A stretch of DNA of 64,000 nt from QZLE01 sp033852075 (GTDB taxonomy: Bacteria; Pseudomonadota; Gammaproteobacteria; QZLD01), in assembly GCA_033852075.1 (NCBI GenBank), contig JAWSVC010000003.1:62001-126000 (forward strand), in the 5' to 3' direction. A program made the translations under genes and the position numbers. The notes below the pieces were generated by a model. The model was not told the origin of the DNA. It saw nothing but the letters and a program-made list of their open reading frames with translations, and ran no database searches. This document shows, one piece after another, positions 63,207 through 64,000 of the stretch (positions within the stretch are counted from its first letter, which is position 1; the number at the start of each line of letters is the position of its first letter).

Positions 63207-63641
63207 TTATTCTTCTACCTTTCCGCCTGCTGCTTCGATTGCTTCCTTAGCACCCTTGCTAACTGCCATACCTTTTATGGTTTTTGCTTCACTTATCGAA
63301 CCTGAAAGGTATACCTTAACGGTCTTAACATTCTTTTTGATTATCCCTGCTGTTTTCAGCGCATCTAGATCAATAACTTCACCAGCAACTGCTGCCAGCT
63401 CTCCCAATCTAATCTTAGCTGCTGTAGCAGAAACTCTTGACGAGAATCCTACCTTTGGCAGTCTTCTTTGAATAGGCATCTGGCCACCTTCAAAACCTAC
63501 TTTGTGGAAACCGCCAGAACGTGAATGCTGACCTTTGTGTCCACGACCACAAGTTTTACCAAGACCGCTACCGATACCTCTACCAACTCTTTTTGCGCTT
63601 GGCTTACTACCAGCTGCTGGCTTTAAACTATTTAAACGCAT
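63207..63641 (-). CDS. rplO: 50S ribosomal protein L15
   Basis: This has 144 residues. The N-terminal Gly/Arg-rich extension RVGRGIGSGLGKTCGRGHKGQHSRSGG is the L15 signature. It starts one base after rpmD stops and is directly followed by secY. Confidence 0.98.
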   Translation of the reverse strand: MRLNSLKPAAGSKPSAKRVGRGIGSGLGKTCGRGHKGQHSRSGGFHKVGFEGGQMPIQRRLPKVGFSSRVSATAAKIRLGELAAVAGEVIDLDALKTAGIIKKNVKTVKVYLSGSISEAKTIKGMAVSKGAKEAIEAAGGKVEE

Positions 63642-63642
63642 C

Positions 63643-63831
63643 TTATACTTCCTCTACTGCGACCATGTATGAAATTTTATTGATCATACCGCGGTTCTCA
63701 GGCGTATCAGCAACCACTACAGACTGGTGCATTTTACGTAAACCTAAACCAGAAACACATGCTTTATGACTTTCTAATCTGCCATTTTTGCTGCGTACCA
63801 ATGTAACTTTAAGCGAATTTGGCTTGCTCAT
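63643..63831 (-). CDS. rpmD: 50S ribosomal protein L30
   Basis: This has 62 residues with KVTLVRSKNGRLESHKACVSGLGLRKMHQSVVVADTPENRGMINKISYMV, typical of bacterial L30. It starts 3 bp after the rpsE stop. Confidence 0.97.
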   Translation of the reverse strand: MSKPNSLKVTLVRSKNGRLESHKACVSGLGLRKMHQSVVVADTPENRGMINKISYMVAVEEV

Positions 63832-63834
63832 ATC

Positions 63835-64000
63835 TTAACCCAATATCTCTTCTACAGTTTTACCACGCTTAGCAGCAACACTTTCAGGTGTTGTCATCTG
63901 CTTAAGTCCATTAATTGTAGCTCTTACTACATTGATAGGATTGCGAGACCCAATGCATTTGGCCTGGATGTTTTCAACACCAAGAACCTCGAATACCGCA
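63835..64000 (-). CDS. rpsE: 30S ribosomal protein S5 (C-terminal part, runs off the window)
   Basis: The visible minus-strand frame ends AVFEVLGVENIQAKC...NPINVVRATINGLKQM and KRGKTVEEILG, the C-terminus of S5. Its N-terminal part lies beyond base 64000. Confidence 0.96.
   Translation of the reverse strand, partial: AVFEVLGVENIQAKCIGSRNPINVVRATINGLKQMTTPESVAAKRGKTVEEILG

Overview
The window is chromosomal DNA of an AT-rich gammaproteobacterium. Several gene clusters support this: the order rpsE-rpmD-rplO-secY-rpmJ-rpsM-rpsK-rpsD-rpoA-rplQ, tig-clpP-clpX-lon-hupB(-ppiD), the Pro/Arg/His/Leu tRNA cluster, xseB-ispA-dxs, parE-parC, an E. coli-type SpeD and a Rep helicase. A GlyGly-CTERM tail on a secreted depolymerase also fits this class. 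I cannot name the genus from sequence alone.

Layout. 1-9 kb: a GlcF-like iron-sulfur protein, speD with a small membrane protein, rep, a Kef-type cation/proton antiporter, pgeF and a GNAT acetyltransferase. 9-19 kb: the proteostasis block (ppiD, hupB with tRNA-Val and tRNA-Asp, lon, clpX, clpP, tig) followed by four tRNAs, all on the minus strand. 19-26 kb: a large secreted two-domain PHB-depolymerase-like esterase whose C-terminal repeat contains an assembly gap, then ogt, a 770-bp non-coding stretch holding three structured stem-loop repeats, and satP with a complete sigma-54 control circuit (promoter, two palindromic enhancer sites, PAS/AAA+/Fis activator). 26-35.6 kb: folD, a small cysteine-rich protein, cysS, a periplasmic cyclophilin, lpxH, and the xseB-ispA-dxs-folE2 operon. 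35.7-43.3 kb: two very large secreted proteases with unrelated catalytic domains (papain-like and reprolysin-like zincin) but shared C-terminal repeats, shared carbohydrate-binding-like modules and homologous upstream regions. Between them lie an 11-copy AACATG tandem repeat and what looks like a group II intron remnant. 43.5-51.6 kb: parE-parC, a 7TM diguanylate cyclase, a BASS-family transporter and a UPF0158 protein.

51.6-57.2 kb is a complete Tn3-family transposon of 5,616 bp. It has 33-bp inverted repeats (one mismatch) and a 5-bp ATATT target duplication, and it is inserted in a YbgC-like thioesterase gene that can be rebuilt exactly by removing it. Besides transposase and serine resolvase it carries a KilA-N protein and a translationally coupled pair: a Tlde1/DUF2778-like L,D-transpeptidase-fold protein and a small two-TM membrane protein. 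I read this pair as a peptidoglycan-targeting effector with its immunity protein, transcribed with the resolvase. Together with the stem-loop repeats at 22.7-23.3 kb, these are the most novel items in the window.

57.2-64 kb: remainder of the thioesterase, mdh, then the alpha and end of the spc ribosomal operons, running off the right edge in rpsE.
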